The notes beneath the pieces were generated by a model, which had not been told where the DNA came from, made no database searches, and saw nothing but the letters and a program-made list of their open reading frames with translations. DNA of 64,000 nucleotides. Origin: Aliiroseovarius sediminilitoris. Its GTDB lineage: Bacteria; Pseudomonadota; Alphaproteobacteria; Rhodobacterales; Rhodobacteraceae. This document shows positions 26,320-35,042 of this stretch, piece after piece; position 1 is the first letter of the stretch; the number at the start of each line of letters is the position of its first letter. A program made the translations under genes and the position numbers. The stretch is from positions 62,001-126,000 of the forward strand of contig NZ_FOJB01000001.1 in NCBI RefSeq assembly GCF_900109955.1, written 5' to 3'.

Positions 26320-27237
26320 CTAGGTGACAACCGCAACCAGGATCACAAAGCCGAGCATCACCAACCAGCCGGACCACAACAGGTCAACGGATTGGTCGAT
26401 TTCCTTCGGGCCAATGTCACGCACGCCCTCTGCATTCACCCAAGGAAAGTCCCGCATTTCGCCTTCATAGGAACGTGGGCCGGACAGCGCGACACCCAGC
26501 GTCGCGGCCATGGCGGCCTCGGGCCAACCGGCATTGGGCGAACGGTGCAAGGGCGCATCGCGGCGGATCACGCCCCACGCCTGCCATTGCCAACGGCTGA
26601 CCATGAACAACACCGCTGTCATGCGCGCGGGCACCCAGTTCATCGCGTCATCCAGCCGGGCGGCGAACTTGCCGAACGCTTCGTGACGCGCGGTGCGATA
26701 GCCAATCATGCTGTCCGCCGTGTTTACGAGCTTGTAGACAAGGATCCCCGGCAGGCCTGCGATCAGAAACCAGAAGGCTGGCGCAACAACGCCGTCCGAG
26801 AAGTTCTCGGCCGCGCTTTCGATGGCGCTTCGGGATACGGCGGGGCCATCCATCTCGGCGGTGTCGCGCCCGACGATCTGACTGACCGCGTCCCGCCCCT
26901 GTTCCACAGATTGCCGCAGCGCATCCGCCACCGCCTGAACATGCTGCGTCAGCGATTTCTGCGCCAGTAGGACTGCGACCACGATGACCTCTAGCACGCC
27001 ACCGAAGGACACATCTTCAATGGCCCAACCGATCATCGCCGCAATCACACAGAACGCGAGCACCCCAAGCGCCCCGCTGGCCATAGGGTTGTCGCCTTTG
27101 TTGAATGTCTGATCCAGCCATTCGATCGCCTTCCCCATCAGCACGGCCGGGTGCGGCACGCGTTTCCACAACCACTCCGGTTCGCCAACCAGAGAGTCCA
27201 GAAGCAAGGCGAGGACAAGGATCAGGGCGCCGCTCAT
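26320..27237 (-). CDS. cbiB: Adenosylcobinamide-phosphate synthase (CbiB/CobD)
   Basis: Inner-membrane enzyme of 305 residues that joins aminopropanol phosphate (or aminopropanol) to adenosylcobyric acid. It has the family pattern: LALLLDSLVGEPEWLWKRVP HPAVLMG at the N-terminus, SAIESAAENFSDGVVAPAFW with the invariant E-N-x-x-D-G, NTADSMIGYRT, and RWQWQAWGVIRRDAPLHRSP NAGWPEA. About five hydrophobic helices are present. The ATG overlaps the cobC stop as ATGA. It is the last gene of the DUF1636-cobC-cbiB chain. Confidence 0.93.
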   Translation of the reverse strand: MSGALILVLALLLDSLVGEPEWLWKRVPHPAVLMGKAIEWLDQTFNKGDNPMASGALGVLAFCVIAAMIGWAIEDVSFGGVLEVIVVAVLLAQKSLTQHVQAVADALRQSVEQGRDAVSQIVGRDTAEMDGPAVSRSAIESAAENFSDGVVAPAFWFLIAGLPGILVYKLVNTADSMIGYRTARHEAFGKFAARLDDAMNWVPARMTAVLFMVSRWQWQAWGVIRRDAPLHRSPNAGWPEAAMAATLGVALSGPRSYEGEMRDFPWVNAEGVRDIGPKEIDQSVDLLWSGWLVMLGFVILVAVVT

Positions 27238-28181
27238 AACGCGCGTTCCAACTGTGCCCAGCCGGTTGCAGACGGCAGGCCAAGTCGGAGCCATCGGTCG
27301 GAATATGGAAACACCCGCGACCAGATGTGTCCCTTGGCCAGACGTTGCTGCCAAGCGGCGGCGTCGCCGACCTCATAAAGCCGGAAAAGTGTAGTCCCCC
27401 CGACCAGCGTCACCCCTTTACTTGTCATCAGCTCATCCAAGCGCGTCGCATCAGCGGCCAGCCGGGCGCGGGTCCGGTCCGCCCAGTGCCGATCTGCCAA
27501 AGCCCGCGTGCCAATAGTCAGCGCCGGACCAGAGATTTGCCACGGCCCGATGGATTCTCGCAATCGAGCGACAAGCGCAGGGTCGCCAATTACAAAGCCA
27601 AGCCGCAACCCTGCCAAGCCCCAGAACTTGCCAAAACTTTTCAGGATCAGAACGCCGGGTTTAGTCGCGGAATTGATATGACTTGCGTCCGGTGTGACGT
27701 CGCAGAAACTTTCATCAATAACCGTCAGGGGTTGGTCAAAGATCGGCGTTGTCCACAGATGTCCGTCCGGGTTGTTCGGGTGCACAACCACGCGGGCGTC
27801 CGCGCTGCCGCTATCTTCGACAGACCACCCCTGGCCCCGAAAACTCGCCGCATGTTCGTTATAGGTCGGGCCCGGGATCACAACCCGGCTGGCCAGACGC
27901 AAGGACGGGATGCGCGCAATCAGGGCCGAGGCACCGGGCGCGGCCAGAATCGCGGCCCCCTCGGGCACCGACCAGAATCGGCGCGCGGCGCGCTCCAGTC
28001 GCTCAAACGCGGCTTCGTCCGGCAGGCTTTCCCACGCATAGGACGGCACGTCGCCCACGGGATAGGGCATGGGGTTGATCCCGGTGGACAGGTCCAGCCA
28101 ATCCGTGCGCGCGCCACCATATTGGGCCATGGCGGCATCCAGTCCGCCGCCATGATCGCGTATCGGCCCGGTCTGGATCAT
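27234..28181 (-). CDS. cobC: L-threonine-O-3-phosphate decarboxylase (CobC)
   Basis: PLP enzyme of 315 residues of the histidinol-phosphate aminotransferase fold that makes (R)-1-amino-2-propanol phosphate for the cobalamin linker. DHGGGLDAA and DLSTGINPMPYP at the N-terminus, GPTYNEH, VVHPNNPDG with the PLP-ring contacts, and LKSFGKFWGLAGLRLGF with the Schiff-base Lys are visible. Both ends overlap neighbours by 4 bp (ATGA with the DUF1636 stop, and its own stop with the cbiB start), so the three genes form a tightly coupled operon. Confidence 0.93.
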   Translation of the reverse strand: MIQTGPIRDHGGGLDAAMAQYGGARTDWLDLSTGINPMPYPVGDVPSYAWESLPDEAAFERLERAARRFWSVPEGAAILAAPGASALIARIPSLRLASRVVIPGPTYNEHAASFRGQGWSVEDSGSADARVVVHPNNPDGHLWTTPIFDQPLTVIDESFCDVTPDASHINSATKPGVLILKSFGKFWGLAGLRLGFVIGDPALVARLRESIGPWQISGPALTIGTRALADRHWADRTRARLAADATRLDELMTSKGVTLVGGTTLFRLYEVGDAAAWQQRLAKGHIWSRVFPYSDRWLRLGLPSATGWAQLERAL

Positions 28182-28549
28182 TCGCCGTCAGGCAACGGCA
28201 TGTGGCGCGTCACGAAATGCCCCTTCACCGCCTGCGGCCATTCGCGGTACGGCACCTGACCCGACGTGCTTTCCGCATGCGCCTTGGCATAGTCAACCAC
28301 GCCCTGAGCCGCCTCGACCGTCGGATCGAACTTGCCCAGCGTATAAGACAGCTTGCCATCTGCCTGTATCGCCACGTTGCAGCTGTTGTCACATCCCATC
28401 AGGCACGACACGCGACGGGTTTTAACCACTGTGCCCGACGCGCGTTCTTCGATCAGGGCGGCCAAAACCTCGCCATCCGTCAGCGGGTTGCGTGCCGCAT
28501 CCCAGTCTTCACGTTTGCATGTGTCACAGATTGTGATCCAGGTGGTCAT
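28178..28549 (-). CDS. DUF1636 metal-binding protein, first gene of the cobC-cbiB operon
   Basis: Protein of 123 residues with a thioredoxin-like ferredoxin pattern: CDTC at residues 8-11 and CLMGCDNSCNV near residue 50, giving a possible four-Cys iron-sulfur site. DUF1636 proteins are repeatedly found with cobalamin genes; their exact role is not established. GGGAG lies six bases before the ATG. It overlaps cobC by 4 bp. No riboswitch was seen in its 190-bp upstream region, unlike cobW. Confidence 0.85.
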   Translation of the reverse strand: MTTWITICDTCKREDWDAARNPLTDGEVLAALIEERASGTVVKTRRVSCLMGCDNSCNVAIQADGKLSYTLGKFDPTVEAAQGVVDYAKAHAESTSGQVPYREWPQAVKGHFVTRHMPLPDGE

Positions 28550-28738
28550 TTCGCGCTCCCATGTTCTGTTGGGGTTTGAACCGGAAAATCATGCGAAACA
28601 CAATGGTGGATGCGGCATCTGATACACACAACGCGGCATCCTTTTTTCCAGCGCGGCACTTTGTCCATTAACCTTTCCTGCGCGTTGTCATAGATATGCA
28701 CGCTTGTTCATGCGATCCTGAAAGGCGGAGTGCATAAG

Positions 28739-29107
28739 ATGCGGGTGTTGATTGTAGAAACCAACCCGGAACTGGCCAAACTTTGGGCCAGCCACTTGCT
28801 GCGGCAGGGGATTGAGGTTGAATGCGCACATGATCCTGACGGCGTCACCCACCTGCTGGATCACCAGAGTTTTGATGTGGTGGTCCTGAATGCAACGTTC
28901 GCCGGTGGGAACAGCATCGCGATTGCCGATTATGTGGCCTTTCGTCTGCCCACCGCGCGCGTCGTCTTTGTCACCGCAAGCACGTTTTTCTCGGACGGCT
29001 CGATTTTCAATCATATTACCAATGTCCATGCCTGTGTCTCGGCTGATATCCCGTCCGAGGATCTGGCCAATGTGATTGCCTTTCACGGTGCCGTTGACAA
29101 CGGATAG
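28739..29107 (+). CDS. Degenerate response-regulator receiver protein
   Basis: Stand-alone CheY-like domain of 122 residues. The beta-alpha pattern is kept (MRVLIVE, FDVVVLN, ARVVFVTAS), but the phosphoacceptor Asp is replaced by Asn51 (VVVLNAT). The acidic pair after strand one is Glu7-Thr8, and the conserved Lys before the last helix is missing (VSADIPSED). It should therefore not be phosphorylated in the normal way and may act by protein binding. The GGCGGAG before the ATG at 28739 favours it over an in-frame GTG nine bases earlier. There is no kinase nearby. Confidence 0.75.
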   Translation: MRVLIVETNPELAKLWASHLLRQGIEVECAHDPDGVTHLLDHQSFDVVVLNATFAGGNSIAIADYVAFRLPTARVVFVTASTFFSDGSIFNHITNVHACVSADIPSEDLANVIAFHGAVDNG

Positions 29108-29153
29108 GTGCAAAGCGGCTTGCGCCGCGATCTGGCTTCGCTAGGGTCTGGGC

Positions 29154-29795
29154 ATGACCAAGGAAACTTCACCCCGCCACACCATCGGCGCCGTCGTTTT
29201 CGACATCGGAAACGTGTTGATCCGCTGGCAGCCCGAAGACCTTTACGACCAATGGATCGGGCGCGAGCGCCGACTGCAAATGTTTGAAAGTCTCGATCTG
29301 CACGCGATGAATGATCGGGTCGATCGGGGTGGAGTGTTTCAGCAGGTCATCTATGACTTCGCCGAGGCAAACCCGACCTATCGCACAGAAATTCGCTGGT
29401 GGCATGACCGCTGGCTTGAGATGGCTCAACCCGCCATCGACCTGTCGGTACAAACACTGCGGGCGTTGAAAGGACGGGGGCATCCGGTTTATGCACTTTC
29501 GAATTTCGGCCGTGAGCCATTCGTTCTGGCCGAGGAAAAGTTCGAGTTTCTGGCAGAGTTCGACCGCCGCTATCTTTCCGGGCATATGGGGGTCGCAAAA
29601 CCCGATGCGCAGATCTATGAGATGGTCGAGGCTGACTGCGGCCATGATCCGCGCACGCTTTTGTTCGTCGATGACCGGGCAGAAAACATCGCCGTTGCCG
29701 CCAATCGCGGCTGGCAAACCCACCACTTTACCACTTCACGCAACTGGGCCGATCACCTGATCGCTTGCGGACTGTTAGACAAGGATGACCTGTGA
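29154..29795 (+). CDS. HAD-IA family hydrolase
   Basis: HAD phosphatase-like protein of 213 residues, YihX-like. Motif I is VVFDIGNVLIRW, motif II ALSNFG, motif III is the Lys of GVAKPDAQIYE, and motif IV is FVDDRAENIAVA. The Asp to Gly change two residues after the nucleophile (DIGNV) is normal for this subgroup. The substrate is probably a small sugar or nucleotide phosphate. Its TGA overlaps the GTG start of the next gene, so the two are translationally coupled. Confidence 0.85.
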   Translation: MTKETSPRHTIGAVVFDIGNVLIRWQPEDLYDQWIGRERRLQMFESLDLHAMNDRVDRGGVFQQVIYDFAEANPTYRTEIRWWHDRWLEMAQPAIDLSVQTLRALKGRGHPVYALSNFGREPFVLAEEKFEFLAEFDRRYLSGHMGVAKPDAQIYEMVEADCGHDPRTLLFVDDRAENIAVAANRGWQTHHFTTSRNWADHLIACGLLDKDDL

Positions 29796-30709
29796 CCCCT
29801 GCCATGATCCCCTTCGATGCCGAGACCCTTCTGGATTGGCGCGCACTAACCGATGCGATTTTGCAGGGTCACTTGCGGCCCAAAGCTGAAATTGGCGACA
29901 CGTTCCTGTATCGCGGCGATGATACGATGCTCACCCGTTCGGCGTGGATCGACGGGCTTGGGATTGCAGTCAAGACCGCCAACATCATGCCCGGCAACCC
30001 GGCGCGGGGCGAACCGATGATCCATGGGGCAGTGAACCTCTATGACGATGTCACCGGGTTGCTGGATGCGATTGTCGATTTCCATTTGGTCACCAAATGG
30101 AAGACCGCCGGTGATAGTGTGCTGGGCGCGCGACTGCTGGCGCGGCCTGACAGTAGGGTGATCCTGATCGTTGGCGCGGGCACTGTGGGGCGCAACCTGC
30201 GTGACGCCTATGGCGCGCTGTTTCCCGACGCCCGTTTCCTGATCTGGAACCGCAGCCCCGACGGCGCACAGAAATTTGCGGATGAATGTGACAAGACCGA
30301 AATCGTCGCTTCGCTTGAGGACGGTGTGAAACGGGCCGACATCATTACCTCGGCGACCATGACCACCGATCCGCTGATCAAGGGCGATTGGTTACGACCG
30401 GGCCAGCATCTGGACCTGATCGGTGCCTATCGCCCGGACATGCGGGAAGCGGATGATGAAGCCCTAACCCGTGCGCGGCTGTTCATGGACAGTCGTGACA
30501 CCGTTCTGGACCATATCGGAGAATTCAAAGACCCGCTGGCGCGCGGGGTGATCGCGCGCGATGATGTGGTGGGCGATCTTTACGATCACAAAGATGGTGT
30601 GTTCACCCGCCAGCCTGACGACATCACGCTTTATAAGAATGGTGGCGGCGCGCATCTGGATCTGATGACCAGCCGGTATATTCTGGAGGTTTGGCGCGCG
30701 GCGCACTAA
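29792..30709 (+). CDS. Ornithine cyclodeaminase / mu-crystallin family protein
   Basis: NAD(P)-binding protein of 305 residues. GIAVKTANIMPGNPARGEPM is the substrate region with the conserved Lys, VILIVGAGTVGRNLRDAY is the Rossmann motif, and HLDLIGAYRPDMREADDE is the C-terminal motif. Family members act as ornithine cyclodeaminases, alanine dehydrogenases or ketimine reductases; which one applies is not clear. Initiation is at GTG 29792, six bases after AAGGA and overlapping the HAD stop (GTGA); an ATG 12 bases later is the alternative. A terminator follows. Confidence 0.8.
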   Translation: MTPAMIPFDAETLLDWRALTDAILQGHLRPKAEIGDTFLYRGDDTMLTRSAWIDGLGIAVKTANIMPGNPARGEPMIHGAVNLYDDVTGLLDAIVDFHLVTKWKTAGDSVLGARLLARPDSRVILIVGAGTVGRNLRDAYGALFPDARFLIWNRSPDGAQKFADECDKTEIVASLEDGVKRADIITSATMTTDPLIKGDWLRPGQHLDLIGAYRPDMREADDEALTRARLFMDSRDTVLDHIGEFKDPLARGVIARDDVVGDLYDHKDGVFTRQPDDITLYKNGGGAHLDLMTSRYILEVWRAAH

Positions 30710-30721
30710 CCCCAAAAACAA

Positions 30722-30754
30722 ACCCCCGAAGCGGCTGCTGCGGGGGTCGTTTTT
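30722..30754. terminator. Bidirectional intrinsic terminator
   Basis: ACCCCCG (30722-30728) pairs with CGGGGGT (30741-30747), followed by a T-rich tail on the plus strand. On the minus strand the same stem is followed by GTTTGTTTTTGG, so it can end both the cyclodeaminase-family transcript and the convergent rpsU transcript. Confidence 0.8.
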
Positions 30755-30799
30755 GGTAAGCGGTTGACAACCCGCCTGCCGAATACACTTGGGCGTGAT

Positions 30800-31006
30800 T
30801 TACATCATGCCTTCGCGTTGCGCTTTTTTCCGAGCCAGCTTGCGCTGACGGCGAATCGCTTCAGCCTTCTCGCGCGCCTTCTTCTCGGAGGGCTTCTCGA
30901 AATGTTGCCGAAGCTTCATCTCGCGGAAGACACCTTCACGCTGAAGTTTCTTCTTCAGCGCACGAAGCGCCTGGTCTACGTTGTTATCGCGTACCGAAAC
31001 CTGCAT
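30800..31006 (-). CDS. rpsU: 30S ribosomal protein bS21
   Basis: Basic protein of 68 residues, the usual bS21 length for alphaproteobacteria. It begins [20 protein letters not shown] and continues into the highly charged [20 protein letters not shown] region. It sits on the 30S subunit near the mRNA exit site and helps initiation. AGGTGG stands ten bases before the ATG. It is a single-gene unit, convergent with the cyclodeaminase-family gene and divergent from COQ9. Confidence 0.95.
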   Translation of the reverse strand: MQVSVRDNNVDQALRALKKKLQREGVFREMKLRQHFEKPSEKKAREKAEAIRRQRKLARKKAQREGMM

Positions 31007-31116
31007 GTGGTTGTCACCACCTTTCTAAGTTAGAGTTTGCATCAGTTGCAGGAAGCGCCCATCTAGCAGCCCTTGCCGCTTTTGTCCAGTTCACCCTCAT
31101 CCGCGAGGAACGCACC

Positions 31117-31821
31117 ATGACCGACAAAGAAAAGATGCTTGAAGCCGCCATCGCCCATGTCCCCTTTGACGGCTGGAGCGATGCGACCCTGATCGCCGCC
31201 GCACAGGATTGCGATCTGACTGAAGCCGAAGCCCGCGCCATGTTTCCCCGTGGTGCCCTGGATCTTGCGCTGGCGTATCACCGCAAAGGCGACGCCGACA
31301 TGGTGGCCCGGCTAAAGGCCGCAAATCTCGCTGACATGCGATTTCGCGACCGGATCGCGGCGGGTGTTCGGTATCGGCTTGAGGTCGCAGAGAAGGAACT
31401 GGTGCGCAAGGGAATGGCGTTTTTCGCCCTGCCGCAGAATGCCGGCGATGGGGCAGCCGCGCTATGGCACACCTGCGGGTTGATATGGGAGACATTGGGC
31501 GACAAATCGACCGATCTGAACTGGTATACGAAACGCGCCACGCTGTCAGCGGTCTATTCATCCGTCGTGCTGTTCTGGCTGGGCGACGACACAGAGGGGA
31601 ACGAAGCCACTTGGGCTTTCCTTGACCGCCGCATCGACGACGTGATGCAGATCGAGAAGATCAAAGGGCAAGCCCGCGACAGCGCACTTTACAAGGCATT
31701 CATGTCCGGACCGGGCAAGATATTGGACGCAATCAAAGCGCCCGGCGCACCCAATCCAAACTACCCCGGTCGCTGGCAACCGGAAGAGACTGGCGATAAG
31801 GCTGGGGGCAAGAATGACTGA
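31117..31821 (+). CDS. COQ9 family ubiquinone biosynthesis protein
   Basis: Protein of 234 residues with the COQ9 pattern: a TetR-like helical N-terminus (MLEAAIAHVPFDGWSDATLI AAAQD), then the lipid-binding C-terminal part with AALWHTCGLIWETLGDKSTD and NWYTKRATLSAVYSSVVLFW LGD. COQ9 binds a quinone intermediate and helps COQ7. GAGGA precedes the ATG. It overlaps the following quinone-reductase gene by 8 bp, a coupling that fits a shared quinone theme. Confidence 0.88.
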   Translation: MTDKEKMLEAAIAHVPFDGWSDATLIAAAQDCDLTEAEARAMFPRGALDLALAYHRKGDADMVARLKAANLADMRFRDRIAAGVRYRLEVAEKELVRKGMAFFALPQNAGDGAAALWHTCGLIWETLGDKSTDLNWYTKRATLSAVYSSVVLFWLGDDTEGNEATWAFLDRRIDDVMQIEKIKGQARDSALYKAFMSGPGKILDAIKAPGAPNPNYPGRWQPEETGDKAGGKND

Positions 31822-32800
31822 CACCATGCGCGCGATCGAGATCACGGAACCCGGCGGCCCCGAGGTTCTACATCTTTCTGAACAGCCTATCCCAACACCT
31901 GCCCCCGGCGAGATCCTGATCCGCGTGGCCTTTGCAGGCGTAAATCGCCCGGATGCGCTGCAACGCGCGGGGTCATACGCACCGCCCCCAACCGCCAGCC
32001 CCCTGCCCGGCCTTGAAGCCTCGGGCGAGGTTGTGGCTGTGGGCGACGGTGTGACCCAGTGGTCCGTGGGCGACAAGGTCTGCGCGCTTCTGCCCGGCGG
32101 CGGTTATGCCGAATACGTCACCACCCCCGCCGCCCACGCCCTGCGCGTGCCGGATGGGATGGGCATGAAAGAAGCCGCCTGCCTGCCCGAAACCTTCTTC
32201 ACCGTCTGGTCCAACGTGTTCATGCGCGGCGGGTTGCAGGCGGGCGAACGGTTCCTTGTGCACGGCGGCAGTTCAGGTATCGGCACGACCGCGATCCAAC
32301 TGGCCAACGCCTTTGGCGCGCGGGTGTTCACCACCGCAGGCTCGGACGAGAAATGCGCTGTCTGCCGCGATCTGGGGGCCGAACGCGCGATCAACTACAA
32401 GACCGAGGATTTCGTCGAAGTGATGAAGCCCGAGGGCGGCCCCAACCTGATCCTCGACATGGTGGGCGGCGACTATATCGCGCGTAACATCAAATGTTTG
32501 GCGATCGAGGGCCGCATGGTCCACATCGCGTTCCTGTCCGGCCCCAAGGCCGAGGTTAACTTCGCCATGATCATGGCCAAACGCCTGACTGTGACGGGAT
32601 CAACCCTGCGCCCGCAATCCGACCTAGCAAAGGCCCGGATTGCCGAGGAACTGGCCGAGAAAGTCTGGCCCTTGCTGGACGAACGCCGCGTCGCGCCTGT
32701 GATGGACCAGACGTTCCTGCTGGAAGACGCGAGCAAGGCGCACGCGAGGATGGAGACCAGCACGCATATTGGGAAGATTGTGTTGGAGGTTGGGGCGTGA
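31814..32800 (+). CDS. NAD(P)H-quinone oxidoreductase, zinc-independent MDR (PIG3 type)
   Basis: Protein of 328 residues of the medium-chain dehydrogenase/reductase superfamily without zinc ligands. Visible are GPEVLHLSEQPIPTPAPGEI, FAGVNRPDALQRAGSYAPPP, GLEASGEVVAVG, and the NADPH motif FLVHGGSSGIGTTAIQLA. The TP53I3/QOR-like ending THIGKIVLEV supports reduction of quinones by one-electron or two-electron transfer. It starts 8 bp before the COQ9 stop. Confidence 0.88.
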   Translation: MTDTMRAIEITEPGGPEVLHLSEQPIPTPAPGEILIRVAFAGVNRPDALQRAGSYAPPPTASPLPGLEASGEVVAVGDGVTQWSVGDKVCALLPGGGYAEYVTTPAAHALRVPDGMGMKEAACLPETFFTVWSNVFMRGGLQAGERFLVHGGSSGIGTTAIQLANAFGARVFTTAGSDEKCAVCRDLGAERAINYKTEDFVEVMKPEGGPNLILDMVGGDYIARNIKCLAIEGRMVHIAFLSGPKAEVNFAMIMAKRLTVTGSTLRPQSDLAKARIAEELAEKVWPLLDERRVAPVMDQTFLLEDASKAHARMETSTHIGKIVLEVGA

Positions 32801-32823
32801 AGACCCATCGCTTCACGGCGCGA

Positions 32824-33333
32824 TCATGTCAAACGAAGTGAATAGACATTGTTGAGAAATCGCTCATCTTCAATGCGAAAATATGTTTGTCCCACCTGTT
32901 CGAATCCCTGCGTGAGATAGAAGGAAATTGCCGGGTCATTGCTCTCATTGGTCGCGAGCCAAATAGATTCCGCATTTTTTTCTCGGCAATATTGGATTGC
33001 TGCATTCAGCATTCGGGTTCCAGTTCCTTTTCCGTGATGACGGGGTTGGACATAAAGCGTGGATAACTCCATATCAGAACACCCCAAGACCGGTGAATTG
33101 CTGTCCGCAGACACCCGCACGAACCCATCGATCCCTTCATCATTTTCAGAGACAAGAATAAACTGCTTGGGGTCTGAAATGAGCTTCTCAATATTGGCGG
33201 TTGTGAATTCGTCCAAAGCATAGTCTGCGAAAAACGCTCGCACACCGCGTTTCAAATATGTTCCGAGCCACACCTCGATCGAGATTGCAGCAATGCTTGA
33301 AGCATCAGACTTAACCGCTTTTCTAAGATCCAT
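32824..33333 (-). CDS. GNAT family N-acetyltransferase
   Basis: Protein of 169 residues. ELSTLYVQPRHHGKGTGTRM is acetyl-CoA motif A, and WLATNESNDPAISFYLTQGF is motif B. It resembles the RimI/YesJ group. Codon use is more AT-rich than its neighbours (for example AATATGTTTG and ATTGCAGCAATG segments), which may mean recent acquisition. The substrate is unknown. It lies alone between the quinone reductase and the RNase T2 gene. Confidence 0.82.
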   Translation of the reverse strand: MDLRKAVKSDASSIAAISIEVWLGTYLKRGVRAFFADYALDEFTTANIEKLISDPKQFILVSENDEGIDGFVRVSADSNSPVLGCSDMELSTLYVQPRHHGKGTGTRMLNAAIQYCREKNAESIWLATNESNDPAISFYLTQGFEQVGQTYFRIEDERFLNNVYSLRLT

Positions 33334-33360
33334 TCGCTGTACCTTGGTTTGGACTGGGAC

Positions 33361-34002
33361 CTAGCGCACCGGTTCCAACAACGCGCTCTGCGCACCGCAA
33401 TCCCGGCGCACGTCTCGGGCGCAGATGCGCGGTTCCAGGTCGCGGGTCAGGCACAAGCGCGCCTCCTGGATGCGGTCTGCGCGGCAGGTGATGGTCAGCA
33501 TGTCGGGCTTCCAGTCGGGGTTGGCTTGCAGGAACGCTTCCTCGACGACAGATGCGGGCAGGCGGACGGGGGTGGTCAGTTTGCGCAACACCTCGGGCCG
33601 GTTCACCATGTTGAACGCTCGTCGGGCAAGGGCATAATATTCCTCAGCCTCCAGCCCGGCGCAAGTTCCGTGCTTTTTCCACTGATACCAGGCCGCACCG
33701 CCCGCGCCGAAAATGTCAGCCTGTGCATTGGTCAGACTGCGCGACGGGGCGCGTGCGGATGTGCGGCAATAGCTTGGCCAACCTTCTTCATACTGTGGCC
33801 ACAGCCCGTGCACGACCCAGCCCAGATCGCGGTCGGGGTCGCATTGTTCGGACCCGCGCGCATCGCCTTCAACGGCGCACCAGTTGGGCGACCAACTGAG
33901 CGACAAGACGTAATAATCAAAGTCGCCGGCCTGCTCACCATCCGCCCACAGCGCGAATGCCGAAACCAGCCAGAGAATACCGCCTGACAGCAACTTTCGC
34001 AT
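33361..34002 (-). CDS. Ribonuclease T2 family protein, secreted
   Basis: Protein of 213 residues with a signal peptide (MRKLLSGGILWLVSAFALWA) and the two catalytic signatures of the RNase T2 fold: CAS I WVVHGLWPQY and CAS II WKKHGTCAGL. Several Cys pairs are consistent with disulfides. It would hydrolyse RNA in the periplasm or outside the cell through 2',3'-cyclic intermediates. GGAAGG precedes the ATG. Confidence 0.9.
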   Translation of the reverse strand: MRKLLSGGILWLVSAFALWADGEQAGDFDYYVLSLSWSPNWCAVEGDARGSEQCDPDRDLGWVVHGLWPQYEEGWPSYCRTSARAPSRSLTNAQADIFGAGGAAWYQWKKHGTCAGLEAEEYYALARRAFNMVNRPEVLRKLTTPVRLPASVVEEAFLQANPDWKPDMLTITCRADRIQEARLCLTRDLEPRICARDVRRDCGAQSALLEPVR

Positions 34003-34150
34003 TTTGCCTTCCCTCTTTCCCTCTTCCCCCTTATATAGGCCTCAAGTTCCCCGACAACGGAAACCGGCCTGATAAAGTCCCCGCGACACAGGCAGCCCAG
34101 CCAGGGCGCGGGAAAGTTGTATCCGGGGTCAGTTTCTAAGGAGTGTTCAG

Positions 34151-34897
34151 ATGAGCAAACTGATCATGGCAAAAGCCACCGCCGTTTGGCTGGTGGACAA
34201 CACCACACTGAGCTTCAAGCAGATCGCCGATTTTTGTGGCCTGCACGAGCTGGAGGTTCAGGGCATTGCCGATGGCGATGTGGCGACCGGCGTCAAAGGG
34301 TTCGACCCGGTGGCAAACAACCAGCTTGACGCGGAAGAAATCGAGAAAGCCGAGAAGGACCCTCTGCACAAGCTGAAGCAGAAATTCTATGCGGCGGCGA
34401 CCGGCGAAGAAAAGCGTCGCGGCCCGCGCTATACCCCGCTGTCCAAGCGTCAGGACCGCCCGAACTCGATCCTGTGGCTGGTCAAGTTCCACCCGGAACT
34501 GGCCGACAGCCAGATCTCGAAGCTGGTGGGCACCACCAAGCCGACCATTCAGTCGATTCGCGAGCGCACGCATTGGAACATCCAGAACATGGAGCCGATC
34601 GACCCGGTTGCATTGGGCTTGTGTAAGCAAAGCGAACTGGACCTTGCGGTTCAGAAGGCAGCTGCCAAAAAGGCCAAGGAAGGCGGCGTGATGTCGGATG
34701 ACGAGCGTCGCAAGCTGGTTTCGACCGAGCAGAGCCTTGGGATGGACCCCGAGCCGAAAATGCCCAGCGCCATCGAAGGTCTTGAAACATTCACCCTCTC
34801 GGGTGCGCCGGATGACGATAAGGAAGAAGCCGTGCCCGACGCAGACAGCTTCTTCAATCTGCCGGACAATGATGACGACGACGACGACAAGGATTGA
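34151..34897 (+). CDS. trcR: Cell-cycle transcriptional regulator TrcR (DUF1013)
   Basis: Protein of 248 residues of the alphaproteobacterial DUF1013 family, whose Caulobacter member TrcR associates with RNA polymerase and cell-cycle promoters. Visible are MAKATAVWLVDNTTLSFKQI, a helix-turn-helix-like FCGLHELEVQGIADG, KRRGPRYTPLSKRQDRPNSI, and the second HTH-like stretch ISKLVGTTKPTIQSIR. The C-terminus is a very acidic tail (DNDDDDDDKD). AAGGAG lies seven bases before the ATG. A strong terminator follows, separating it from the histidine kinase. Confidence 0.9.
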   Translation: MSKLIMAKATAVWLVDNTTLSFKQIADFCGLHELEVQGIADGDVATGVKGFDPVANNQLDAEEIEKAEKDPLHKLKQKFYAAATGEEKRRGPRYTPLSKRQDRPNSILWLVKFHPELADSQISKLVGTTKPTIQSIRERTHWNIQNMEPIDPVALGLCKQSELDLAVQKAAAKKAKEGGVMSDDERRKLVSTEQSLGMDPEPKMPSAIEGLETFTLSGAPDDDKEEAVPDADSFFNLPDNDDDDDDKD

Positions 34898-34918
34898 TCC
34901 AGCCCCGGATTAACCCAA

Positions 34919-34947
34919 AGCCCCGGCCTTGTTGCCGGGGCTTTTTT
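34919..34947 (+). terminator. Intrinsic terminator after trcR
   Basis: AGCCCCGGC (34919-34927) pairs with GCCGGGGCT (34934-34942) and is followed by TTTTTT, a classic Rho-independent terminator 22 bases after the trcR stop. Confidence 0.9.
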
Positions 34948-35042
34948 GGTTGGGCACCTGTTTTCTGATGCGTCATTAAGACCCTGTTCACCCTGTTCCA
35001 TGATGCTGTGTCTCATGGAAATGGTGACTCGGAGAACCGGGG

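Noticed and set aside
28550-28738. Possible second cobalamin riboswitch upstream of DUF1636
   Set aside because: No B12 box or other conserved riboswitch segments occur on the minus strand in this gap.
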